Positions 26,285 through 33,991 are shown, numbered from the stretch's first letter. The stretch is DNA of 64,000 bases from Spirosoma pollinicola (GCF_002831565.1 NZ_CP025096.1:8730838-8794837); one strand, 5' to 3'. Program-made: numbers and translations. The notes: generated by a model from the sequence alone, not told the origin.

Positions 26285-26896
26285 ATGAATAGTGGCAATA
26301 GTTATAAGAAGATAACCGATTACACGTCATTTGATGAGAATCCATTTATGGATAATGCTGTCAATGACATTAGAGTAGTTAAGAAGACACAGATAATTCG
26401 TCCCAAGGACAGCTCAGAGATTCAACAGATTGTAGCACAGGGAGGTGAAGTAACTGGTTATTCTGCATTTATGCGCTTCATAGAGGTAGATGAAGAACGT
26501 TTTGCAAAAGTGTATCTAAATCAATTTGCTTCTTTTTGGGATCTTCCGAATACGGCTATAAGAGTATTTGGATATGTAATAAATACCATAAAACCGAAGC
26601 AGGATATATTCACGTTTGACTTAGAAGATTGCCTGGCTTATACTAAGTACAAAACTAAGAAAAGCGTATTTGAAGGGTTATCAGCTTTAATTGAATGTGG
26701 AATCATTGCAAGGGGAAATAGACATTACAAATATTTTATTAATCCACTGGTAGTGTTTAACGGTGATCGAGTAGCTTTCACTAAAATGTATGTGAAGAAA
26801 AAGAAAGACAAGGAAAGTGCAGGCGTTAGTCAACTAGATCTTTTTAAAGAAGATGCTCTAAAATTCGATAGACAAGACTATAAGGATATTGGCTAA
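26285..26896 (+). CDS. rep: Small plasmid replication initiator, RepL-like (pL)
   Basis: 203 residues, closely similar along its length to the pM Rep: ENPFMDNAV, GEVTGYSAFMRFIEVDEE, AIRVFGYVI, FDLEDCLAYTKYKTK and YFINPLVVFNGDRVAFTKMY. The C-terminus is a basic linker then QLDLFKEDAL and YKDIG. Its upstream inverted repeat differs from pH and pM, which would let the three plasmids co-exist. Probably a winged-helix initiator. Confidence 0.78.
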   Translation: MNSGNSYKKITDYTSFDENPFMDNAVNDIRVVKKTQIIRPKDSSEIQQIVAQGGEVTGYSAFMRFIEVDEERFAKVYLNQFASFWDLPNTAIRVFGYVINTIKPKQDIFTFDLEDCLAYTKYKTKKSVFEGLSALIECGIIARGNRHYKYFINPLVVFNGDRVAFTKMYVKKKKDKESAGVSQLDLFKEDALKFDRQDYKDIG

Positions 26897-26967
26897 AAGC
26901 GGGTATAAGTTCTCTAGAAGAAGAGATCTTATCAAAGTAAGCCTAGAGATCGTGCTGAACGTGAGTG

Positions 26968-27062
26968 GCTCTGTGGGGACACAACCATGAGGATAGGCCG
27001 ACCAAACGACGAGAGTCGTCCAGCCCCCGGATTGTTAGCTTGAAGCCTCCGGGGGCTTCTTC
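26968..27062 (+). ncRNA. Structured RNA downstream of rep (pL)
   Basis: Same plan as in pH. Hairpin 1 is TGTG-GGGA-CACA (26972-26983). Hairpin 2 is ACGAC-GAGA-GTCGT (27006-27019). The terminator stem is CCCCCGGA/TCCGGGGG (27024-27031 and 27048-27055) enclosing GCTT-G-AAGC. Stem bases differ from pH in compensating pairs. Confidence 0.75.
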
Positions 27063-27078
27063 GTGCCCTACGGCCACG

Positions 27079-27182
27079 GGATTTTGTATCATGACCCCAA
27101 ACTCGAAGAGTCGGTAGGGCTCGAGTGATTAGCTTTTGCTGTTTTCCTGACTCTTCGAGTTTGGGGTCATGATACAAAATCC
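27079..27182. repeat. Perfect 34-bp inverted repeat (pL)
   Basis: Bases 27079-27112 pair exactly with 27149-27182 across a 36-base spacer. It takes the place held in pH and pM by the inverted copy of the cargo-boundary element, but with unrelated sequence. The arms contain GACCCCAAACTCGAAGAG. Confidence 0.85.
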
Positions 27183-27235
27183 GTGACGGGTACCGTCACA
27201 ACGGGGAAAGGCTGACGCTAGATTGTGACAAAGGG

Positions 27236-27284
27236 GAAAAAAAGTACTTAATAAAAGTAACTTACTTTTATTAAGTACTTTTTA
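27236..27284. terminator. Bidirectional terminator (pL)
   Basis: AAAAGTACTTAATAAAAG pairs with CTTTTATTAAGTACTTTT, loop TAACTTA. Counterpart of 7354-7400 with covarying stem bases. A further small hairpin (AGGCTAC/GTAGCCT) follows near 27321-27346. Confidence 0.8.
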
Positions 27285-27415
27285 AGAAACGGTCTTCAGA
27301 GGCTGGAATGCATAAAAAAAGGCTACTGCTTTAAAAAGCGTAGCCTAGAAAAGTCTTTTATCAAGTTGAGTAAATCACTGTACTCAACTCCTGTTCCCTT
27401 ATAATGTTTTTTTGT

Positions 27416-27497
27416 ACAGTTGGTGTGGCGTTATGCCTCAGAAAATCCTGGGGGTTTGGGGGCTAGCCCCCAATTACTTAAACCGCGTCGCAGACTC
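27416..27497. other. Conserved cargo-boundary element (pL)
   Basis: Nearly identical to 7514-7595 of pH: ACAGTTGGTGTGG, TTATGCCT, GGGGGC-TA-GCCCCC and CGCGTCGCAGACTC. The lipoprotein gene follows. Confidence 0.6.
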
Positions 27498-27565
27498 CGC
27501 TTCTGGTTTCAGTAAAGTTGAAAAGGTCATAACTTTGGTGCTTTATACACGCAAATAACAAACAC

Positions 27566-28024
27566 ATGATAAAATCTATCATCGCCTTCATCCTTATAGG
27601 TTTAGTGATGGCCTGTGCACCTTCTGATCGCAATGATGCCGTTACCCCAGCCAAGCCAATTGATTACACGGTTGGTCTTACCGGTAAATTTCCTGTAACC
27701 TTTTACCTAGACGCTGGCAATGCAATGAACCTGCCCCAAGGGGAAACAACCGGGGAATTTGAGATTAGTAAGGTTGACTCCGTCACCATCTTCATTAGAA
27801 CTACCGTATACTTTAAGGAGACTAACTGGAGTGTACAATATTCGGGTAACTACGTATTAAAGCCGAGTGCTACTGATCCTAAGCAGTTTACCCTTATTGC
27901 TGACACCCCTACCTTATCTACCTACAGCCAATCAATAACTGGCACCATCAGCCTTACAGGATTAGAGCAGCAATTCATCAATCCCTACGGAATCATTATT
28001 CAGTTTAAGGGGAAACGCAATTAA
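27566..28024 (+). CDS. Small lipoprotein, plasmid cargo (pL)
   Basis: 152 residues. The signal peptide MIKSIIAFILIGLVMAC gives a lipobox LVMAC with Cys17. The mature part is beta-rich (DYTVGLTGKFPVTFYLDAGN, TNWSVQYSGNYVLKPS), consistent with a lipocalin-like or Ig-like barrel of the kind seen in many Bacteroidota lipoproteins. Only accessory gene on pL, in the plus orientation, whereas the pH gene is on the minus strand and has a different sequence. Confidence 0.7.
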   Translation: MIKSIIAFILIGLVMACAPSDRNDAVTPAKPIDYTVGLTGKFPVTFYLDAGNAMNLPQGETTGEFEISKVDSVTIFIRTTVYFKETNWSVQYSGNYVLKPSATDPKQFTLIADTPTLSTYSQSITGTISLTGLEQQFINPYGIIIQFKGKRN

Positions 28025-28145
28025 AGTAAGGTTGGTCTGCTGTTTTACGAACTTACAAATTAGTTATTGGACTATTATTTATCGAGCTAAGCTACTTGCA
28101 GACAGGACAAAAATTACTTACATAGCCATCCGGTGTGAGAAGCGC

Positions 28146-28212
28146 AGGGCGGTCTTTTTAAAGAGCAAGCGGGAATTACGCTACGCGATAATTCTCGCTT
28201 GCTCTACGAGGT
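28146..28212. other. Candidate transfer origin, pK-like (pL)
   Basis: CGGTCTTTTTAAAGAGC, then GAGCAAGCGGGAATTA (28163-28178) and TAATTCTCGCTTGCTC (28189-28204), then TACGAGG. Identical arms to pH, similar plan to the pK element at 14006. Confidence 0.5.
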
Positions 28213-28788
28213 TTCTATCTGTAAATCAAGCTGTTAACTTGTATACTCTAATTTTTAAGTAAGCATTTAGTATATAATAGCGCAAAAAAGCCCATTTCCC
28301 GCAAGAAATAGGATTTTTTAGTATACTCACTTATATACTGTCTTACTGAGTAGCCAGCCATGTTTCTCACCTTAAAAACCTCCCGTTGGTCGTCTTTTAA
28401 GGTGAGAAACGGCTTCTTTCTCTCCGACTGTCGAGAAAGCCCTTCAAAGTAGGGTATAATAATAGCTTAAGAAGCGACTGCCTGTAACTATCTGATTATC
28501 AATAGGGTTCAGTTTACACTTTGGAAACCGAAAGTTTACACTCTGGAAACTTTCGGTTTACGTTTTTTGCCATATTTATAAACTATAAGTTTGGAAAACT
28601 AGCTAGCTAGACAACCTAGTCAAGCGGATTATAAAAATATTAGCTGAAACGGACGCCGGCACTGCTGAGGAGCAACCAGGCCAGGGATAGGCTGATGCAC
28701 GTACTAACCGTACTTGCGCCCCGGATTGATAGCTAAAGTAGCCATCCGGGGCTTTTTTGTAGATGACTATTTAAAAGAAAATAGCTGA

Positions 28789-29169
28789 ATGGATTTAGGT
28801 CAATTACGAAAAACGATACTGGAGAAAGTCAAAGACGAGATAATCAACCAGAAGATCTCTGTTTACAGAGACGAACTACAAGCTAGTATCGAATTCAATA
28901 TATCCGGTATTAAAGAATGCATCAATCAGCCTTGCAGTACACACGTTTTTATTACAAAACTCGATCTTATAGCTGATCACTTGATTGAATCGCTTACAGC
29001 AGCAGAATATATCGGCTACACCTCTTACCAGACACATCCCAAAGAGCATGTTCTAGGCTATCATTACTTCAAAACTCAAATGGGAGGAGTGACGCTTTAT
29101 TTCAATGTACAGTTTACCATTCAGAAGAAGTTGGTTCTGTATTCCATCACTGAGAAGGCCTATATATAA
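28789..29169 (+). CDS. Hypothetical protein (pM)
   Basis: 126 residues. A helical N-terminus (MDLGQLRKTILEKVKDEIIN), then mixed alpha/beta with KEHVLGYHYFKTQMGGVTLYFNVQFTI. Cytoplasmic, no known motif. It follows the rep-3' RNA by ~30 bases, so it may be read through from rep. Its 5' part is repeated at 32483-32602 by the circular overlap. Confidence 0.6.
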   Translation: MDLGQLRKTILEKVKDEIINQKISVYRDELQASIEFNISGIKECINQPCSTHVFITKLDLIADHLIESLTAAEYIGYTSYQTHPKEHVLGYHYFKTQMGGVTLYFNVQFTIQKKLVLYSITEKAYI

Positions 29170-29289
29170 AAAAAGCGCTTGACGTGCTTAGGGGAGTAGA
29201 AATCCAATGCCGTTTCAAACGCTCACAATAATAACGATTTTTTCGATACATTCGTTTACTAGTGTCTGTTAGCCCGTACCGGGCTAGGT

Positions 29290-29482
29290 TTTTTTCAGGC
29301 ATAAAGCACACCTAACTGTACAATTAAATTTACCTTTGGGGGCCTTGATAATCAAGGCTGTTGAAAAGAAAAATGGGCAGAGGAAAACAGGTTTGCCATG
29401 TCCTGTTTTCCTCTTTTTTCCCCCTTGTCCTGTTCCGGCGTTCGCCCTGTGTACAGTTAGGTGTGCTTTATGCCTGAAAAAA
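29290..29482. repeat. Inverted repeat enclosing a terminator (pM)
   Basis: Bases 29290-29321 are the reverse complement of 29451-29482. The spacer holds a terminator hairpin GAGGAAAACAGG / CCTGTTTTCCTC (29380-29391 and 29402-29413) and a T-run. Same plan as pH 7302-7544, related sequence. Confidence 0.8.
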
Positions 29483-29534
29483 ACCTACGGGGTTTGGGGC
29501 AGTCAGCCCCAATATTACAAACGCGTCGCAGACT
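29453..29534. other. Conserved cargo-boundary element (pM)
   Basis: ACAGTTAGGTGTG, TTTATGCCTG, GGGGC-AGTCA-GCCCC, then CGCGTCGCAGACTC. Homologous to 7514 (pH) and 27416 (pL), with a changed hairpin loop. Confidence 0.6.
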
Positions 29535-29548
29535 CCTATTTTTGTAGC

Positions 29549-30172
29549 ATGAGTATCGACAAAACGGATCTACGTAATCGAATGGGCCGACTTCGGCAAG
29601 CGTTTTTAAAAGCTGATTGTCAATCAGTAGAGGTATTAACTGTTAAATACAAATTACCCCTTTCTTTTCTTACGTTCCTCTGTGAACTAGACCTGTTAGT
29701 TAGTCAGAAGCAGATCACTTTCTGTCGTTCAGCCGCTTGGCTCCGTGAGCCAAATATGACTTTGACTCGGTTGATCAACATTGCTACAGGAAAAACAAAG
29801 ATTCAAACCGATTCTGCACCTGTTCAGTTACCACAAACTCCTCCTGTGAGTGCAGAAATGCGCGATATGCCTATTAATACGCCTTTTCTGGGGAATGTCA
29901 TCAAATCCCGTAAAAGCCTGACTATGGGCTTTAAATTGACCAATGCTAAGCAGCTTAAGGCTGAGTTAAGCTGGTATAGTAGTCAAGCTTTTGACACGAT
30001 TGAAGCGAATAATCCCGAAGCTCGCCGTCGTTATTATGAGCAAGAAGCTTTAGAAGTAGATGGTCAATTGTATCGAGTAGTCGATTTAGAGCAGCATATG
30101 CTAAAGGCGCTCAAAGAGTTTTTTGATGGGGCCGTAGTAGAAACAACCGTTAAGCGAATTCACTATAGTTAA
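29549..30172 (+). CDS. Hypothetical protein (pM)
   Basis: 207 residues from the ATG at 29549 (MSIDKTDLRNRMGRLRQAFL). An upstream frame extension would run through the conserved noncoding boundary element and is rejected. Residues 1-90 are helical and DNA-binding-like; residues 120-207 include KSRKSLTMGFKLTNAKQLKA and a helical end. A role in plasmid maintenance is possible but not shown. Confidence 0.55.
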   Translation: MSIDKTDLRNRMGRLRQAFLKADCQSVEVLTVKYKLPLSFLTFLCELDLLVSQKQITFCRSAAWLREPNMTLTRLINIATGKTKIQTDSAPVQLPQTPPVSAEMRDMPINTPFLGNVIKSRKSLTMGFKLTNAKQLKAELSWYSSQAFDTIEANNPEARRRYYEQEALEVDGQLYRVVDLEQHMLKALKEFFDGAVVETTVKRIHYS

Positions 30173-30218
30173 AGTACAATGCCTGGCCACTGATCACAGT
30201 AGCCAGGCATTGTACTTT
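30171..30218. terminator. Hairpin terminator before pdif site M1
   Basis: Bases 30171-30187 pair exactly with 30202-30218 (17 base pairs). It follows the stop of the gene at 29549 and ends TGTACTTT, then CTGGAGAG and the dif-like site. Confidence 0.8.
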
Positions 30219-30229
30219 CTGGAGAGTTG

Positions 30230-30252
30230 TTGTATAACTGATTTTATGTTAT
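30230..30252 (+). other. dif-like (pdif) site M1
   Basis: TTGTATAA, CTGATT, TTATGTTAT. Confidence 0.75.
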
Positions 30253-30312
30253 TTGACTTTTTGAAGAAATCAGCCAGATTTACAGTTAAGTTGCTAGATA
30301 GAAAAATGCAAA

Positions 30313-30738
30313 TTATCGTCTATGAACCCAACGATCTAAACGCCATATATCTTTAATTTCTCCACTAAAGAGACCCAAATGGCCTTTAGAATTCATATCA
30401 AAAGTTCCAATTACAATTACGTATTGCTCATTGTAATTTTTTAGATTCTTCTGCTGCCTGATTGATTCTGATAACTCGACCCACAAGCTATTTTTTGTTA
30501 AGCCTTGGGTAAAATCCTCTTTGTGCAGATAGATCGCGTTTCCTTCAAATTCTAAGTTCATGTAGCCAATGACTTGAACGAACTTATCATGGTATCGCTC
30601 AGGAGTAGCAATCAATTGGATAAGGGAAACTTCTTCTACTAAAGAGTCTAATGGTGTTCTCTTGGTCCCAACAGCTTGAGCTAGTAGGGTATTATTGAAA
30701 CTCACGATAATCAAAGCTATCAACCAAAATTTAGCCAT
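30313..30738 (-). CDS. Secreted hypothetical protein in a pdif module
   Basis: 141 residues with a signal peptide (MAKFWLIALIIVSFNNTLLA, cut near Ala20). The mature part contains VSLIQLIATPERYHDKFVQV and IGYMNLEFEGNAIYL, an OB-fold-like pattern found in other Bacteroidota secreted proteins. Function unknown. It is the sole gene between M1 and M2. Confidence 0.65.
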   Translation of the reverse strand: MAKFWLIALIIVSFNNTLLAQAVGTKRTPLDSLVEEVSLIQLIATPERYHDKFVQVIGYMNLEFEGNAIYLHKEDFTQGLTKNSLWVELSESIRQQKNLKNYNEQYVIVIGTFDMNSKGHLGLFSGEIKDIWRLDRWVHRR

Positions 30739-30757
30739 AGAGTCGATGAAAATCCTG

Positions 30758-30780
30758 TTGTATAAGTGTGATTATGTAAA
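30758..30780 (+). other. dif-like (pdif) site M2
   Basis: TTGTATAA, GTGTGA, TTATGTAAA. Same orientation as M1. Confidence 0.75.
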
Positions 30781-30878
30781 CCTACCCATCCGGCCAGAGA
30801 TTACAAAGGGGAAAAAAAGATCTGCCTAACGCTCAACCATCCGGTTAGATAGCAAAGTGATTTCCCTTCAGAAATCAG

Positions 30879-30950
30879 CAAGAGGAAACGGGGCTAACGC
30901 CACCGTTCTCTCTTGCCCCTCCGGGGTTTGATCTGATAATCAGTTAGTTG
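30879..30950. other. Candidate transfer origin, pQ-like (pM)
   Basis: CAAGAGGAAACGG (30879-30891) and CCGTTCTCTCTTG (30903-30915) form an inverted repeat, then CCCCTCCGGGG and CTGATAATCAGTTAG. Almost the same as the pQ element at 54801-54851. It lies upstream of the BtgA-type gene in both plasmids. Confidence 0.65.
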
Positions 30951-31049
30951 AAGGAATAATGTGTATACACAAATCATTATTAATTAGTTATTATTTTATA
31001 ACTAATTAATAATCAGACTATAAAATCATTATTTTTATCGTAAAAAAGT

Positions 31050-31403
31050 ATGCACAAGTACAAAACCATCAGTATTGAGCTAGAGACCTTTGAGACCTTT
31101 AGTCGAATGGCCGACAGTTATAAACTCACTAACAAAGGGTTAGTAGAAGCGATGCTGCTCTATTTTCAAGCCACTAAGGCCGACCCTCGTGACCCCAAGA
31201 CTGATAATCCGACCGATGCCATCAAGGCGTTGGATCGACGGCTGATCTCCTTCATTAAGGAGCAGGAGAGGAAAACGTTGAATCCCATCAAGGAAGCTTT
31301 GTTCGAGCTAGCCAGTTCGGAAGGGGCTACTCGCAAACATGAGTTGCGAATTGTGAACAATAACGTTAAGAAGATTATCGCTCACTTGAAGATTGAGTCC
31401 TAG
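31050..31403 (+). CDS. BfmA/BtgA-type mobilization accessory protein (pM)
   Basis: 117 residues, nearly identical to the pQ protein at 54973-55326 (shared KYKTISIE, FSRMADSYKLTNKGLVEAML, YFQATKADPRDPK, SSEGATRKHELRIV). An N-terminal ribbon-helix-helix is likely. No relaxase follows: the sequence after the stop (31404-31450) does not continue as in pQ. Probably binds oriT so that the pQ relaxase can act on pM. Confidence 0.85.
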   Translation: MHKYKTISIELETFETFSRMADSYKLTNKGLVEAMLLYFQATKADPRDPKTDNPTDAIKALDRRLISFIKEQERKTLNPIKEALFELASSEGATRKHELRIVNNNVKKIIAHLKIES

Positions 31404-31741
31404 AGGAAATCTCATTTTAACTCAAGACCCAAAATTAACTCATCTATTACTAAAAATGAGGTCAAAATATGCGTTCATAATAGAAGCTACATTGTGGCCT
31501 AAATAGGGGGTATATTTAAGAACTTAAGAAACAACCATCTATAACTAACTGATTATCAGTATACCAAAAATATCCACTGGATATTTTTAAAATATCCAGT
31601 GGATATTTTTGGTATATCTTTCATTGCTAAAAAAGATATTTTTTTTGTATCTAAATAAACTAAAAAAGATAAGTTTTCGTTATCATAGAGATAACAATTT
31701 GTTAGCTTTTTATTCTTGAAAAGATATTTTAAAAGTATCCT
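31404..31741. promoter_or_regulatory. Origin and rep control region of pM
   Basis: TTTAAGAACTTAAGAA (31514) and TAACTAACTGATTATCA (31543) match pH. A very long perfect palindrome follows: left arm from about 31559 (ACCAAAAATATCCACTGGAT), right arm to about 31613, with a two-base centre. It is a likely Rep operator or origin extrusion site. The rest is AT-rich. Confidence 0.65.
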
Positions 31742-32341
31742 ATGAAGTACAAACCGATAAAAGCACTTCCTTCTTTTGAAGAAAATCCGTTTGTTGAGAA
31801 AGCTATACAGGACGTTAAGATCATTAAGCGTCAACAGATTATTAGGCCAAAAAACAGAGACGAGGTCCAACAGATTGTTTCAACAGATGGAGAGGTTACT
31901 GGATACTCGTCTTTCACACGGTTCATTGAAGTTGATGAAGAGAAGTTTACGAAGCTCTACCTTAGTCAATTTGCCAATTTTTGGGAGTTATCAAAACCAG
32001 CAATTAGGGTATTCGGATATATTCTGACTGTCTTGCAACCAAAAAAAGATGATTTTATATTCGATATGGAAGACTGCTTGTCATACACGAAGTATGCTCA
32101 ACGTAATCATGTCGTTTCAGGTTTATCAAATCTAATCGAGTGTCAAATCATAGCTAAGAGCAACAAGGACTACAAATACTTTATAAATCCGCTAATGGTA
32201 TTCAATGGCGATCGAGTGGCTTTTACTAAGATGTATGTGAAGAAGAAAAAAGATAAGGAAAAACTGGACAGTAATCAACTAGACTTGTTTCGACAAGAAA
32301 CCTTACAACCTAGTCAAGCGGATTATAAAAATATTAGCTGA
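31742..32341 (+). CDS. rep: Small plasmid replication initiator, RepL-like (pM)
   Basis: 199 residues, close relative of the pL Rep: ENPFVEKAI, GEVTGYSSFTRFIEVDEE, AIRVFGYIL, FDMEDCLSYTKYAQR and YFINPLMVFNGDRVAFTKMY, with a QLDLFRQE tail and YKNIS end. The 3' end of the gene overlaps the circular repeat. The upstream palindrome differs from that of pL, as expected for compatible plasmids. Confidence 0.78.
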   Translation: MKYKPIKALPSFEENPFVEKAIQDVKIIKRQQIIRPKNRDEVQQIVSTDGEVTGYSSFTRFIEVDEEKFTKLYLSQFANFWELSKPAIRVFGYILTVLQPKKDDFIFDMEDCLSYTKYAQRNHVVSGLSNLIECQIIAKSNKDYKYFINPLMVFNGDRVAFTKMYVKKKKDKEKLDSNQLDLFRQETLQPSQADYKNIS

Positions 32342-32352
32342 AACGGACGCCG

Positions 32353-32456
32353 GCACTGCTGAGGAGCAACCAGGCCAGGGATAGGCTGATGCACGTACTA
32401 ACCGTACTTGCGCCCCGGATTGATAGCTAAAGTAGCCATCCGGGGCTTTTTTGTAG
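32353..32456 (+). ncRNA. Structured RNA downstream of rep (pM; also 28659-28762)
   Basis: Hairpin 1 is TGCT-GAGG-AGCA (32357-32368). Hairpin 2 is GCACGTAC/GTACTTGC with one mismatch (32391-32411). The terminator stem is GCCCCGGAT/ATCCGGGGC (32412-32446) enclosing GCTA-AAG-TAGC, then six Ts. All four stems differ in sequence from pH or pL but keep pairing. Confidence 0.75.
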
Positions 32457-32649
32457 ATGACTATTTAAAAGAAAATAGCTGAATGGATTTAGGTCAATTA
32501 CGAAAAACGATACTGGAGAAAGTCAAAGACGAGATAATCAACCAGAAGATCTCTGTTTACAGAGACGAACTACAAGCTAGTATCGAATTCAATATATCCG
32601 GTCTAGCTAGCTAGCTACTGGTTTCTGTGTACAGTAAACCCGTAAGCTG

Positions 32650-33045
32650 ATGTATATTAAGCGATTACAACGAAATAAGAAAAATAGAAATTCGCTTATC
32701 TTTAAGCGACGGATCGTGGAGGTCTATCGGGCTGAAATCGCTCAGCCTGCTGATATCCAACGTTATCTACACATTTCCCTCACGGAGCTTCGCCAGCTAA
32801 ACCGGTGGTATTTTAGACACCGATTAGCCCCTTATCTGTATCCTCATAAAGCCTATAAAGCCATGAAGAAGCACAACCAAGATGCCTATGTCAAAGCCCT
32901 GGAACGGCGCTTAGCAGCTACCGAAGACGAAAATAAGCTGCTTAAACTCAAAGCGGAAGCCTATCAGACGGCCATTCAAATTGCCGAAGAGCAATTCCAG
33001 ATCCCGATCTTAAAAAAGTCTGGTACCAAACCCTCCAGCAACTGA
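32650..33045 (+). CDS. IS3-family transposase OrfA
   Basis: 131 residues: MYIKRLQRNKKNRNSLIFKR, helix-turn-helix near LHISLTELRQLNRWYF and a leucine-zipper-like region KALERRLAATEDENKLLKLK. The codons TTA AAA AAG at 33010-33018 contain the slippery heptamer A AAA AAG, where a -1 shift leads into OrfB. The first 263 bases of the gene repeat at 43080-43342 through the circular overlap. Confidence 0.88.
   Translation: MYIKRLQRNKKNRNSLIFKRRIVEVYRAEIAQPADIQRYLHISLTELRQLNRWYFRHRLAPYLYPHKAYKAMKKHNQDAYVKALERRLAATEDENKLLKLKAEAYQTAIQIAEEQFQIPILKKSGTKPSSN
33012..33018 (+). promoter_or_regulatory. Slippery heptamer for -1 frameshifting
   Basis: A AAA AAG in the zero frame of OrfA. The -1 frame continues open as KKVWYQTLQQLTRRYPLVGM into OrfB, the classic IS3-family way to make the fused transposase. 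Confidence 0.75.
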
Positions 33046-33062
33046 CTCGTCGCTATCCCCTG

Positions 33063-33971
33063 GTGGGCATGGAGCAGTTATGCGCAGTGTTTGGATTGAC
33101 AAGGCAAGCCTGGTATGCGGCTACCCGGCGAGAGGAGAAAAAGGGCTTCCAGACCGATCTGGTTCTCCAGGAAGTCAAGCGGATAAGAAAGTTAATTCCC
33201 GGTATAGGAACCACTAAGCTGTATGTAATGATGAACGACTTTTTAACTCGTCATACCATCAAGATGGGACGAGACAAGCTTCATAACTTACTAAAAGAGA
33301 GTGGTTTACTAGTACAACGGAAACGATCTAAAGTGAAGACGACGGACTCAAGTCACAGCTTTTATAAGTACCCCAACCAAGTTAAAGAGCTTAAGCCGGA
33401 TCGGCCCAATCGGCTCTGGGTAAGTGACTTGACGTACCTGCTGGTGGGGCATGGCTTTGCTTATTTATCGGTGATCATGGATGGGTATTCGCGTAAGATT
33501 GTGGGCTGGTCATTGCATAAAACGCTGGAAGCAAAAGGGCCCTTAGCGGCTTTGGAGATGGCTCTAACCGAGCGTGGCGAAAGCCAACAGGAGTTGGTTC
33601 ACCACTCAGATCGAGGGGTCCAATACTGCTCTGGCGCTTACGTAGAGCGGCTAAAAAAGGCCCGTATCGCCATCAGCATGACTGAGTCAGGTGACCCCAA
33701 CGAGAATGCCTTAGCTGAACGCGTATTTCGATGCCTGAAAGACGATTTTAAGCTCCGCGGTTTTGTGAATTTTGGGGTAGCACAAGCCGCCGTGGAGCGG
33801 GCAATTATGGCCTATAATGGGGTACGCCCCCATGGGTCGATAAATAATTTAACACCGAATCGAGCGCATCAAAAGAGTGGCTATCACGTCTTGAAATGGT
33901 ATCCGTATAAAAAGGTGCGGTACGGAAATGTGCACTATCCAGTAGATAAGGCTTTTTCTTCCCCTTTGTAA
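33063..33971 (+). CDS. IS3-family transposase OrfB (DDE integrase)
   Basis: 302 residues as an independent frame; in practice reached by frameshift from OrfA. The N-terminal HTH_21-like region is VLQEVKRIRKLIPGIGTTKL. The rve catalytic core has Asp in LWVSDLTYLL, Asp in VHHSDRGVQYCS and Glu in NENALAERVFRCLK, giving an intact D,D(35)E triad. The element looks functional. Confidence 0.93.
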   Translation: MGMEQLCAVFGLTRQAWYAATRREEKKGFQTDLVLQEVKRIRKLIPGIGTTKLYVMMNDFLTRHTIKMGRDKLHNLLKESGLLVQRKRSKVKTTDSSHSFYKYPNQVKELKPDRPNRLWVSDLTYLLVGHGFAYLSVIMDGYSRKIVGWSLHKTLEAKGPLAALEMALTERGESQQELVHHSDRGVQYCSGAYVERLKKARIAISMTESGDPNENALAERVFRCLKDDFKLRGFVNFGVAQAAVERAIMAYNGVRPHGSINNLTPNRAHQKSGYHVLKWYPYKKVRYGNVHYPVDKAFSSPL

Positions 33972-33991
33972 ACCTATTTCAGTAGCATACG

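Larger units (their letters stand above)
25938..28598. mobile_element. Circular plasmid pL, 2,363 bp unit
   Basis: Bases 25938-26235 equal 28301-28598 (298 bases), closing a 2,363-bp circle. It has rep, the structured RNA, a 34-bp inverted repeat, a cargo lipoprotein, a pK-like transfer-origin repeat and the double-hairpin element. Closely related in plan to pH. Confidence 0.9.
28611..32602. mobile_element. Circular plasmid pM, 3,694 bp unit
   Basis: Bases 28611-28908 equal 32305-32602 (298 bases), closing a 3,694-bp circle. It holds rep, the structured RNA, two hypothetical genes, one pdif-bounded secreted protein, a transfer-origin-like repeat and a BtgA-type gene without relaxase. Confidence 0.9.

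Noticed and set aside
26932..27177. 81-residue minus-strand frame on pL
   Set aside because: It lies over the structured RNA and the 34-bp inverted repeat; composition is not coding-like.
29336..29548. N-terminal extension of the pM gene at 29549
   Set aside because: It passes through a terminator hairpin and the conserved noncoding boundary element.
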